NCBI GenBank assembly: GCA_036362985.1
Contig: JAYGXS010000004.1
Span: 14,993,583-15,057,582, forward strand
Reading direction: 5' to 3'
DNA from: Ligula intestinalis
Taxonomy: Eukaryota; Platyhelminthes; Cestoda; Diphyllobothriidea; Diphyllobothriidae
Length of the DNA: 64,000 bases
Every line of letters begins with the position of its first letter. The stretch's first letter is position 1. The notes beneath the pieces are model-generated. The model did not search any database. It had not been told where the DNA came from and was given only the letters and a program-made list of their open reading frames with translations. Positions 22,782-32,890 of the stretch are shown in pieces. Position numbers and translations under genes: made by a program.

Positions 22782-23136
22782 ATAAGGGCTTAGGAGCCAG
22801 AGATAAGGTCCTCTCCTTTTTACCGCTCAAGGTGTGGCTTCTCATGACACTAGCGTTTAAAAGACTTTGGATAACTGTTGGCTCGCAGTAGGGCATGCAA
22901 GTACTGAATCTTCTCTTTTATCCCACTTTTGTCACTGCAGTGTGTCTGAAAGCGTTGGAATAGGGTTCTAACATAATTGCTTTTGTGACTAACGGGGTGA
23001 TTGCTTTTGAAGTGGAGAATTCAATTGTAGTGGTTGCCTTGCGGTAGACCATTGTCCTTTTCGCTCCGGCTGTCAGTTACGGCACTTGTATATCGAGGAA
23101 TGGTAACCAATTGTTGACCTCTTCTTCAATAGTGAA

Positions 23137-24037
23137 CTAGATGCCAGGAACGACAGAGTTCAGCAGTGCCTTGGAGGTCTGCACTTTCCTCCTTTTGATG
23201 ATGCCGGAAGTGTCGTCAACGTACCTGGTCGCGGACTTCAGGGGAGACGAGCTGAAGACCAGCCACTCAAGCCTCTGCAAAACAGCTTCGGCCGCAAGGC
23301 CAGTCAGAGGCGAGCCCATCAGTGTCCCCATTTTTTGTTCGTAAACTTGGCCGTTGAAAGTTAATAACGCTTTTAAACACCGTTCCAGGAGCTCGATGAT
23401 GTGACGTAGCTTGAGATATTGGTCAGTTTTACCGTATTATTCTTGGAAAAGACCACCAATAGGTTCGACAGCCAGAAAAAGTAGAATAAATGTGAACAAC
23501 GAGATCACGTCAAACGAGACCATCGTATTGTTCGTCTCCACCCCTAGATGTTGGCTGCGGTAAAAAAACCTATTTCGCAGACTTCACTGTCCACTGCGAA
23601 TCCTTGATAAGGAAGCACAATCGCTGATACAGCCCCTTTGACAGGCCAACAGTTGGGAGGCATCGTAAGGATACAATGAAACGTAATGACACTCTTGGTT
23701 TGTGTACCTTTGATAGACCGTATAAACGTGTCTTTGCAGTGTCGGTGGCCCTTGCAGCCAGTGCCCTTCTTCTCTTCAGAGCTCCCGACTTCTTGAGTTT
23801 GTCGATTACTTTGGTAATATCATTCACTAGCTTTTTGAACTCACTGGCAGTCGTTGGTGCGTAGGCCTCCTTGTCCATAGAGAGATTGTTAACTATAGGC
23901 TCCATACTCAACCTTATCCATGACAACCGTCGAGCGTCCTTTGTTGGCTTCCTGTACGAAACAAGTAGATCGACGTATGTTGTTTTCTCTCCTCGGAGTA
24001 TCCATCTACAATTGCGCCAGTTATTAAACCGATCCAC
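23137..24037 (-). pseudogene. PLE reverse transcriptase, frameshifted
   Basis: Three frames together give most of an RT. The first (23570-24037, 155 codons) has LYGLSKVHKP at residues 105-114 and then an LRFIVSLRC...GLSKGLYQRLCFL block typical of PLE RTs. The second stretch (about 23350-23560) contains TMVSFDVISLFT, the motif A region with its catalytic aspartate, and then ERCLKALLTFNGQVYEQK. The third (23137-23331) has MGTLMGSPLTGLAAEAVLQR and RYVDDTSGIIKR, the motif C region with its YVDD catalytic pair intact. The copy is not translatable as one protein. In living PLEs this enzyme copies element RNA at a nick made by the endonuclease domain. Frames on the plus strand here are antisense shadows. 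Confidence 0.85.
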
Positions 24038-24237
24038 TGCTCCCCAAAAACCAGCTAAAGACGTTCTTTCAAATTCCTTTTGATGGCTTAGGTCCTGCGA
24101 TTAGTTTGGAGGTCCCAAAACAGCTTACGAATGTATACTCACCTACGTTGCAGATAGTGACCATTGTGGTGCGTATTCGGCAGTTTCATGCAGGAAATAG
24201 GTGATTCAAGACTGACAGAGAGTTTCAAATGCAAAAG

Positions 24238-24655
24238 TCGATTTGAAAAATATATGCTTTACGCAACGCTTCATCAGGCCAATACATTCGCACGTATAAT
24301 GAAAATTGTACAGTTGAACAGGGTTAACAAGTGTACGTTGATCACCGCCCATCGTTTTCACGCCACCCGAATGGTGAGATCGGTGTGTGCAGGTTCCTGT
24401 GCTGAGGAAAGGGGGAAGTGGGGGGGGCAAAGGGGGAGTGGGGGGGAGGGGAGGAAATTGGGTTAGGTTGTGAGCATTGCTCAGGGGTCAGATAAATGGA
24501 GGGATAATTGGTGTTATTTGCTCAAAACGGACGACTGTCACTAGTGAGTGGGGGTGATGTGTGATAACCACCTGGCGTTGGGGTCGGCCGCAGAAGGGAA
24601 GGGGCTTGTGTCAGCGTCTTCTGACAACACAGCACTGGATCTATGCTGCGAAGCT
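24238..24655 (+). repeat. Unnamed ~400-bp repeat, left copy
   Basis: Matches 25340-25713 in inverted orientation, starting with an ATTTG...GCAAC...CAGGCC block, then ATGAAAATTGTACA, CGCCCATCGTTTTCACGCC, and ending with TTCTGACAACACAGCACTGG. A third copy is at 32705-32890. At its outer end the minus strand reads CTGATGAAGCGTTGCGTAAA, half of a hammerhead-like core, so a PLE terminal repeat is possible but unproven. Confidence 0.7.
24410..24455 (+). repeat. G-rich tract with G-quadruplex potential
   Basis: Several runs of five to eight G residues separated by one to three other bases lie inside the left copy of the 400-bp repeat. The tract is not G-rich in the inverted copy. Confidence 0.7.
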
Positions 24656-25339
24656 CATTCCGAGAAACAACCAGCACTGGACAATACACCAACTTTCACA
24701 GTTTTGCTGCCCTAAATAAAAAACAAAATCTCGTCCGGAATTAGCAGCTAGAGTGCGACGGATCTGCTCTCCTGCCACTGTCGAGGCAGAATACACTTCT
24801 TAAAAAGGGATACGCGGAAAGGTTTATTATCAGAAATATTGGCGAATGCGCCAAAAAGCCTGCTACCTTAATCGCAGAATTGAAAGACCTATTCGTTACA
24901 CTTTCTTTCTTGAAGGCGAGGTAACAAGCGAGCTCGTCAGACGACGCCAGAAGACTGCGATCGCAAGCGTTTTCCTTACAGCGAACTAACGCGTTTTCTT
25001 CACGAACTCCCCCCCCCCCCTACGCTTGGGCGGTTGAAACCGACTCTTGTTGAAGACTATATCCACTTCAATTTAATCTTTTATTTGCTCCTGCGGAGCA
25101 GGAAAGATTGGCCGAACGACGAGGCGCCTGGAAAAGAGGGTACATTAGCACATACTAGCCTGGTTAGGTAAAGGTGAAACTAAATCGATCTTTAGTTTTT
25201 TTCTCGCACACATGCTCGATAAAAAAAACATCTAGTCGACACTAATAACAATTTTTTACGTTGTCCACTTGACACCGCTTAATCTGCCCAAAGAACTTCA
25301 CGAGCAGGTGCTTGCGACAGCCAAATCAGTGGCTTTACG
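24656..25339. other. Spacer of the inverted repeat; no gene
   Basis: Contains a C11 run near 25010 and no recognisable coding sequence. Confidence 0.5.
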
Positions 25340-25713
25340 GCTGGCGAATCCAGTGTTGTGTTATAAGAAGACACTGACACAAGCCCTTTCACTTCCGTTG
25401 CCGACCCCGACGCCAGGTGGCGATCGCACATCGCCCCCACCCACTTGTGACAGTCGTAAGTTTTATGCAAATAACACCAATTGTCCCTCCATGTACCTGA
25501 ATCCCGATCAATGCCCACAACCCAAACCAGTTTTCGTTCACCTTTTCTGGCACACGAACCTCTACACGCCTATTTTTCATGCGGGCGGCGTGAAGACGAT
25601 GGGCTGTAATGAAAGTACCCTTATTAAATCTGTTTAAATGTACAATTTTCATTATGACTTAAAATTTGTTGGCCTGATTAAGAGTTGCGGAAAACACGTA
25701 TTTGCAAATCAAC
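25340..25713 (-). repeat. Unnamed ~400-bp repeat, right inverted copy
   Basis: Minus-strand sequence matches the left copy almost throughout. The two arms can form a very long hairpin across a spacer of about 685 bases. Frames of 87 codons (minus) and 122 codons (plus) run through it. The first 25 or so codons of the minus frame are also open in the left copy, but then diverge, so I do not call a gene. Confidence 0.7.
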
Positions 25714-27006
25714 ATTTTAAATGAAATATGATAATATTTACGGAGCTAAGACATTCCATATGTGCTACTTTGTGTTTGCTGGATGCTACAACCGTTGTAC
25801 AAACGACATCAAACCTAGAATTGATGCATATATGTACCTGTTACACAATTAGCCGCTGAGCCCTTGTGTGATCTTAGAACAGTTAAGTAAGTTATGAATA
25901 ACTTTTCGGTTTTATCCACCCAATGAAGTTCTGTGTACAACATCTTCTACATATATTTAAACTATACCAGCCGTGCTTTGACACACGTAGACAGTAAATG
26001 CATGCATTGCCAGCCCCGGTTTAGGACGAGGAGGCACTGATCACGTTAACTGATCACAAAGTTCATCCTAATCAGCATTATCACTACGAAAACCGCTGAA
26101 GGGCAGGCAACGGAATATAGACCAATCAGCGGCAACTTGGATTTAAAAAAACGTAGATGCCATTGCTTGCACAACAAAACTACGCGCCAGAAGTTTCGTA
26201 TTCGTCTACCGATTCATCAAAAGAGATGACAGGAGAAACGGGTAATGCATACACAGGGAATTGCAGGATTTATAGGCTATAATCGCTACGTTGCTGCATG
26301 CTAATTATGAGTAACGACTCCCCCTAGCGAAGATATTTATCCGCTTATATGCTAAATGCTTAATACCGAACTTGACCTACTGAACTTGCCCGAACCGCGC
26401 AGAATTTGGGCGTGATAACTGCTCACCCGTCAACATCACTGGCACTAGCGGTAGATGTGTTCGCTTTCCGAGTGCCAACTTGATTTGGCTTGACCCAGCC
26501 TGAGCACCGAATATGGCTTAGGCAAGTCATTTGACTTGTTTTTAAACTAGAGGTCCGTAATCCGCGACTGAAGCAACTGGCGGCTCATATGATTGTCATC
26601 TCGCGCAAAAATCTTAGCCTCATCACATTTGAATGTGTTTGGGTTTCGTTGGACGAGCCGCAACTTGTGGACTGGTGACACTTCTCCAAACTACTGCTGT
26701 GTGTTCGACAATTAGCTTTTTGCGAAGCCTCGAGTTTCTCCGAAGTACTTGCCTTGTCAGCAACTGCACCAGATTTTAAAGACGATTCCAGATATTTCTT
26801 GCCTAGGTTGTTGCTCCTTCAGTCTCATTACCTCCAGCCTATTTGCAACTCCAAATCAAAGTGGTGTGGGAAGGTGGCCGATGGCTTTCGAGGTGCTTGA
26901 TCAATTGCCAACATTTGGGATTGGCACGGCTTTGTCGCTTAGCTCGTTTGTGTAATAAACTGATAAAAATGTTGTCTTTCAATTCACCGCAGTGTACCTC
27001 AATAAC
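25714..27006. other. No gene recognised
   Basis: AT-rich sequence with frames up to 68 codons and no motif. Confidence 0.55.
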
Positions 27007-27213
27007 TCAAAATGGTATCGTTACGCAAGTGCGTTTCTGACTTAGTGGGTGGTCACTGTTTAATTTTAGTACTGGCATCGTATTTGCCGCCTTCCTGAAC
27101 ACTTTGATCTGTATACCACCAGAATATTTGCGGCGGACGAGGACATCAAGGAAGGCCATAGGGCCAGCAGGATTACCAGCATGCTCTACTGTGGGGACGA
27201 AACAGAACACCAA
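27007..27213 (-). pseudogene. PLE reverse transcriptase fragment
   Basis: The 68-codon frame contains FLDVLVRRKYSGGIQIKVFR followed by KAANT and SDHPLSQKRTC. This matches the segment downstream of the YVDD motif in PLE reverse transcriptases (FLDVLV, YRK-T, NHP-SHKR). No YVDD can be found upstream on the minus strand; from about 27170 the sequence instead matches a plus-oriented module shared with 31580-31830. The fragment is therefore cut at its 5' side. Confidence 0.75.
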
Positions 27214-27400
27214 CTGCCGTCAAGCTATGCGAAAATCCACACGGAGGGCCAAGCAGTTAGGGGTGAAAAATCAATCAGTCCAAGGCCGCAATTTAACATT
27301 TGTGGATCGATAAATTCAGTATAGGCTTCGACAAAGGACAGCCGGCTCAGCGATCCGAAACGTCGCTAAACCAAAAAATATATTGCAGTGAGCAAAAGAT
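27170..27400 (+). repeat. Shared module ending in a hammerhead-like motif (copy at 27 kb)
   Basis: Aligns with 31580-31830 in the same orientation. Both have a frame reading LPA-S-V-TK-NTNC-Q, then KSTR--KQ, on the plus strand, then a GACAAAGGACAGCCGG-type hairpin and the GAAACGTC block. I read it as the 3' part of a second PLE-type family, but the protein segment is not one I recognise. Confidence 0.55.
27326..27364 (+). ncRNA. Hammerhead-like motif (C)
   Basis: CTTCGACAAA, then hairpin GGACAGC/GCGATCC with one mismatch, then GAAACGTC. The first core half has decayed from a TTGATGA-like form seen better at 31755. Confidence 0.45.
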
Positions 27401-29188
27401 GAACTATAATTCTTTTCCCGGAGTTCTGACTGTTTCAAATTTGAGCTTGTTTCCTTCTTCTCCACCGTGAACTGTGTGATCGGGAAGATGAGGATGGCAC
27501 GTTCATTGAATGTGAGCACCTTATCACTCCCTGAATTTAGGACTGTGGCGTTAGAAGATAAGACAATATTCTGTTTGTAGGACCATCTCCTCTCCAATTT
27601 ACCTCCCGCGTTATCAGGTGCTACGCTCACGGGGGCAAAATGTTCAGTTCAATTTTCAGTCAGGGTTGCACGCCGTGATCCATTTATTTTTGTTTGAAGG
27701 TCAAGCGTGTTCAGCTGTTTCTTCCCTCTCACAGTTGCTGATGATGGCATCTCATACAAGCCCGAAAGCTTAGTCTTTTACGCGTATTCTCCCAGCGATC
27801 ACGGGTTCAGCTTTTTTATGCAACATGCAATCATGACTCGCATATTTGCTTCCAGTTGTGACCATTTCAAACGCGGGCCGCTTCACATGGCTTCTGTCTC
27901 AGAGAAGTTCTCACACATCAGGCAACGATATTTACCTTCCTGCACTTTTGACCAAAATATTTTTTACCAAAAACTCTGGCCGAAATGTTTTACATTTCAA
28001 TGGTTCGACGGATAATGATTTGAACATAAACACTGAAATATTTTCAAAATTACTTGAAGAGAATGTTGCTTAGAGGATAAGCAGCAGGACCTTTGTTGGC
28101 GAATGTGGTGCTCATGACCTCAGCCGAAGAATATTCAGTCTGGCGAAGACGAGACGGGAAGCAAAGCGCGTGAATGTAAACACGAATCTAAAGTAAAGGA
28201 ACATATGGTGCAAAATCTATCCTAAAGGCAGTAGCACGAACAAGATCTGGGGTTCTAGGTCATGAAGGCAGCTTTAATACGGCTGAATTGTTCGCTGCCC
28301 GTAAGAATCAACGCCAATTATGAGGCTGGAGTCGTCAGAAAATCACGCGCCCACTTATTGCAAATGAACACACCCACAGTAGATTTCCTATCTGATGAAA
28401 CCTAGCGTATCCACTAAAAATTTAATTTTGCGCGGAGTCAGCACACGCGGCGTACCTCCAAAATATTATAGGAATAAAGTAAGCACGAAAAGTAAAAGAA
28501 GCCATAACGTAATAATTCAATAAATTGTTACTAGCATATGAATATTGAAGTTACAAAACAATTTGAAATTAAGGAAATGGCGATTTGACAAGTTGCTGGT
28601 CCAGTGTTTCACATAAATATGTTTAGGCATGGGAGGGGAAAATAATGGTTAGTTAATACAGAATAAGTACACATACAAATTTTTTAAAGTTAAATTGTTT
28701 CCATCAATGTTTAAGCTTGCATTACATGTGTCAGAAATGGGTATGGTCGCCCTAACTAATGTTTATTTCCCAATATGAATACTTCTTATAAATGTTCGTT
28801 TTAATGCACGAAAAGGTCCTTGCGTATTTTGCATTTATTTCTCTTGACAATCGCAAATATATTTTTTTGGGTAATCACATCCCGGCTGTTGAGCAGAATA
28901 AAAAAAAAGATTGAAGGTGACACACGTATAGGCTGTCTGTTTAATAAAAAGTTGAACTACAGATGAACTTCGTATCAAATTTATACCATATTGTGTTTAT
29001 TGAAATATATTTCCGTTTGTCGAGAGTTTGAGTACGAGGAGCAGCGTATTGTTTTTGAAATTGTGCTAAAGATTTTACGAATTTCACTGTTTTACTTTTT
29101 TTTCCATAAATACTGATTATGTTCAACGAAGTTACCGAAAACTTAGAAATAGGAAATATCTTAAAAATTTTACCTGAATAATGTGTTT
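27401..29188. other. No gene recognised
   Basis: AT-rich; frames up to 104 codons on both strands without motifs. Confidence 0.5.
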
Positions 29189-29641
29189 TTAAACATTCCT
29201 AATTATGCAGCTGCCTGTGTGCGTTATAACTTTAGAATCACCCAAACCTTTCAGCTCATTGCCGAGAAAACTGAATAACCACAACAAAATCCGAAAACAA
29301 ATATGTCTAGGATAAATTAAAATCTTTTCAAAAAACGGTTTAGTTAGACATTTTACAGTCGAAAATCTGTGTACTCTACCTTTTTTTGAACATAAAATCA
29401 AGATCAAATTGGGATATTTTGACCATTTTTTGACTTTCCTAAAACTAAGAGATAAATACTCTGCAGAACATGCAAGAATTACATTTCTATGCAAACTGGA
29501 GCAATTTTTTATATTTTCTTTGACTTCAGCGCAGCATTGATTAATGTGAAATGCACGACAGAGTGACCGAATATATCTTTCGATGTCTTTAAATATGATA
29601 ATAATTTGCCTGTTCCGTTCGAAGTTTTTAGATTCTTTCAT
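29189..29641 (-). CDS. Open frame of 150 codons, unknown, probably chance
   Basis: Starts with ATG and runs 150 codons in very AT-rich DNA. It is rich in isoleucine, lysine, leucine and serine with a cysteine scatter, and has a hydrophobic stretch FRILLWLFSFLG near the C-terminus. No domain, signal peptide or repeat is visible, and there is no conserved neighbour. It is the longest frame outside recognised elements. Codon use follows local base composition, so it is most likely non-coding. Confidence 0.15.
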   Translation of the reverse strand: MKESKNFERNRQIIIIFKDIERYIRSLCRAFHINQCCAEVKENIKNCSSLHRNVILACSAEYLSLSFRKVKKWSKYPNLILILCSKKGRVHRFSTVKCLTKPFFEKILIYPRHICFRILLWLFSFLGNELKGLGDSKVITHTGSCIIRNV

Positions 29642-31440
29642 TTTCTTTTATATTTGACAACATTATGACGGGGTTCATTAACAGCGTTATTAAGAAACTT
29701 GTCAAATTCCGATAAAGCTTATGCAAAGTCAAATAGGACAATGAAATGTTGGCGAACTACAACACATTATGGTCTCTTGTAAGCTAATTCCTTATCTTTG
29801 GGGCACAAAATTTAACAGACTTGTAAAAAAAGATTTTGGTAACTGAATTTATCTTTTTTCCGACACAATGCCACAGAGTGCACAGTTCGTACCGCCCATC
29901 AGTCGGCAGCTATGATCAGTATCAGAAGCGCCAAATTAGGGACTGACTAAAGGAAGGTGAGTAATCTCGTGTACCTAACAAAATCGCGTGCCGTCACTGT
30001 CCTTATCATTATACAAAACGGACATGTCGACGACATCTCTCACAAATAATCAAGCGCAAAGAGACGTTTCGAAAAGCGACCTTCTTTTTGAGTCATTGCA
30101 TGCACCACGAAGTCAAGTCCGGAGAAGGATGGGTAATGGCGCAATCGAGCAAAACGATGATGCAAGAACTGCTAAGGGCCTTGGTGTATAGTAGTAGCTC
30201 GATGATAAGACGTATTGATATACCGCCCGGTTTTTACTCGATTCGCTCACATAACTTAGAGGCAGCATCGTTTTCCAGACAAGGACACCCACCGTGATGT
30301 GGTGTAGACCACAGCGCTATCGTTAAATGACCCTCTTCTCTCCTATCTACTCTATTATTGTTTGACTTAAAATACTATTCCCCTTTTCCCGTTGAATTCT
30401 TAAAGTCTCTGAGGATTTCCGCATATAAATGTCCCAATACGTTAATTAATCCAGCTAGCCTTCTGATTCCACGGTCATATCTCTGCAGCCGTAATTTGTT
30501 AATGTACGGACGTGAGACTCCCTTACAGACTTTTATGTACTTGCCTGTCGTCATGCACGGGAATTCGGCCGACATATCTATTTTCGGGATGAGTTTCAAG
30601 TTTTTTATGAATACGGAAAGCTTAGATCCTACTTTTGCTCTGATCTGACATACGTGTTATATTCCGATGCTAAATTTTTGATTACATAAACGATAACTGT
30701 CTTTGAGCACATGGATAATTCTCTTACTCCGGCAATACAGTAAGGTTCGGTAACGTTGACGACAAGGCCGAGGTATCGACACCTTACGCCAGCCGGACCC
30801 GTCGCAGGTGAGAGCCCTCGCTCTAAGCCCGCTACAAGTCCTTTTGGCGATTAAATTCGGGATGGACAGAATTTTCATCCTGACACCACTATTCCGCACT
30901 GCGCAAAACTAAAGAATAAGTAAAATATTGTTGGTACTTCCCATTAGCATACTTTGAAGGATAGTTGACAAGGAAATTTTTCTTAAGATGCCTTATCTTC
31001 TCACCGGCACACAAATATATGAAAATACATAAGTCTGATGACAAATCATCGAACAAAAACGTATGGTCGCCACCGTGGCCTTTTAATTATACCAAAGTCT
31101 GACAAGAAACCCAAATCATTTAACCTTATTTTATAGCGCATCAACCTCAGGCCACAATACGTTGCCGAGTGATACAATCTAAAGACAGACTGCCCCCTAA
31201 TGAAACCTCTGCAGTTGGCTACAATAAACAGTGAAACGATTAAGACTGCAATTGCGTTAGAGAAACAGCACGGAATTCGTAGACCTGGCTACAGCAACAC
31301 AAAGCGGCAGCACAGAGACTCGCAGCTTGCAACAAATATCGGAGAGACTGGCCACAACTTCGATATTTTAGAAGCGACTATTATAGGCCGACGACCATGA
31401 AAAGCAGATAAACTGACGCCTAAGGCATGGTACTCTGAAT
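29642..31440. other. No gene recognised
   Basis: Frames up to 96 codons without motifs. The only item of note is the tRNA-like stretch at 30790-30838. Confidence 0.5.
30790..30838 (-). repeat. Possible tRNA-like SINE head
   Basis: Minus strand reads TTGTAGCGGGCTTAGAGCG (A-box-like) then GACGGGTCCGGC (B-box-like). Spacing is slightly short. Could be a degraded SINE head. Confidence 0.35.
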
Positions 31441-31830
31441 TCAATTCCGTCAACATGCATCAAGAACTCTATGCGGCCTATAAACTCCTATGCCATTATA
31501 TAAGCAAACAACAGGACCAGGTCAGACCACACTTGAGATCTGCAAAAAAAGTTGGCTCCGTGAAGAAACTACTGGAAGATAGAGCAACATTACCAGCATA
31601 TTCTGCCGTGTGAACGAAAAGCAACACTAATTGCTGCCAAATTACGTCAAAATCCACTCGGAAAACCAAACAGCGAGCTTAGAAAAATCGATCCGCCTAT
31701 GGTCAACACACACAGCCACAATTTTGAATTGCTGATCCATAAAGTCAGTTCACGCTTTGATAAAGGACAGCCGGTCCAGCTGTCCAAAACGTCAGCGGAC
31801 AATGAAGCACATTCCGATGAGCAAAACTAA
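31441..31830 (+). repeat. Shared module ending in a hammerhead-like motif (copy at 31 kb)
   Basis: The 3' part (from about 31580) matches 27170-27400. Upstream a plus-strand frame from about 31452 runs MHQELYAAYKLLCHYI, then LRSAKKVGSVKKLLEDRATL, PAYSAV and a stop. After the stop, the same frame continues with TKSNTNC-Q-KSTRKTKQ, mirroring the 27-kb copy. This suggests a once-coding sequence of unknown function. Confidence 0.5.
31755..31793 (+). ncRNA. Hammerhead-like motif (D)
   Basis: CTTTGATAAA, a perfect 7-bp hairpin GGACAGC/GCTGTCC with a 7-base loop, then AAAACGTC (GAAACGTC with one change). The hairpin pairing is conserved relative to 27326-27364 better than chance would suggest. Confidence 0.5.
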
Positions 31831-32704
31831 TAGAAGGTACCCCTTTAAATGTCCTTGGTGGTTTGAATATATTGTTTATAGAACAGGCACAAGCTCAAGC
31901 ACAACCATACTCATTCTTTTACTAGCTTTTTAGTCATGCACATCTTTGTCACTTTTTGCACTTCTGATTTTAAAGTAGTTTGCAAATCGTTTTCGAATAA
32001 TTTTGAACCTTAACTTTTGACCGTTGCACTCAAGTTAAAGGTTTCCAAACTACATGGTCTAGACGTTCCGTCTAGGGAGGTTTACACATTTTCCTAAAGC
32101 ATGAGTAAGAGGTCCAATACTTTCTATGAATATTTACAATTGGTATGGATCATGTTGCATACGTTAAAGGCAACGTTACTAGATTGACTCATACGATTTA
32201 TTATGTATAAATCTTTCATCGTGGTAGACGGTCTCTTAATTTGAAACAAAACTTTATTCAGAAAGCATATGTTTTTAGCATTTCATCACTAGACCAGTAC
32301 AGCTGTAGTGATAATGGAAATCGTACAAAAAATATTGCGGGTAATGACAAAGTGGACTAAAATAGCTATTTCTGGCTTCTAAGCCGTTGTCCGCCAGTTA
32401 TATTCAGACACAAGTGATGCCCTACGTGAGCCTCAAAATAGCCATTACCATTGAAATACGAGCTCGTTGTCTAGGCAAATTTAAGTCGGGAGTATGGGCA
32501 GATAGTTGTGCCTGTACTATCACTTGTTGCGGCTGTCAGTTCTTCTGACGAGACCTAAGAAAAAGCAAAACAGATAAGCCCCGTACGCGGTCAGGCGAAA
32601 GTAAATCAACGAGTGTCCTCTGACTACAACTCTTTCTGTTCACACCTCCCGAATGTCAAGATTAAAACTGGCGTTGAAGATAGGGTGAGGGAAGAAATAA
32701 AAGG

Positions 32705-32890
32705 ATAGATTTTAATCATCTGTCATGGATCAGGTACGTGGAATGATAATTGCTGTCATTTACACAGAGGGGACGACTGTAAGTGAGGTGTAGTGGCGAT
32801 ATGCGAACGCGACCTAGCGTCAGCGTTGATTACGGAAGTGAAATTGCTTGTTTTAGCGCCTTCTGACAATAAAGCACTGAATTGGATAGC
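32705..32890 (+). repeat. Unnamed ~400-bp repeat, third copy (partial)
   Basis: Contains ATGGATCAGGTACGTGGAAT, then a GACGACTGTAAGTGAGG block, and TTCTGACAATAAAGCACTG, matching the second half of the repeat at 24238-24655 in the same orientation. More diverged than the inverted pair. Confidence 0.6.

Larger units (their letters stand above)
22070..24090 (-). mobile_element. Penelope-like retroelement (PLE 1), decayed
   Basis: Minus-strand order is reverse transcriptase (24037 to about 23137), linker, GIY-YIG endonuclease (22781 to 22506), a C-terminal tail readable in shifted frames to about 22135, then a hammerhead-like motif (22103-22070). This is the established architecture of endonuclease-bearing PLEs. 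The N-terminal segment before the RT is not recognisable, so the copy is 5'-truncated or diverged. At least four frame breaks occur. It is the most complete PLE in the window; other fragments lie at 27007, 37435 and 61590. Confidence 0.85.

Noticed and set aside
23141..24083. Plus-strand frames of 62-70 codons over the PLE
   Set aside because: They are antisense shadows of the reverse transcriptase.
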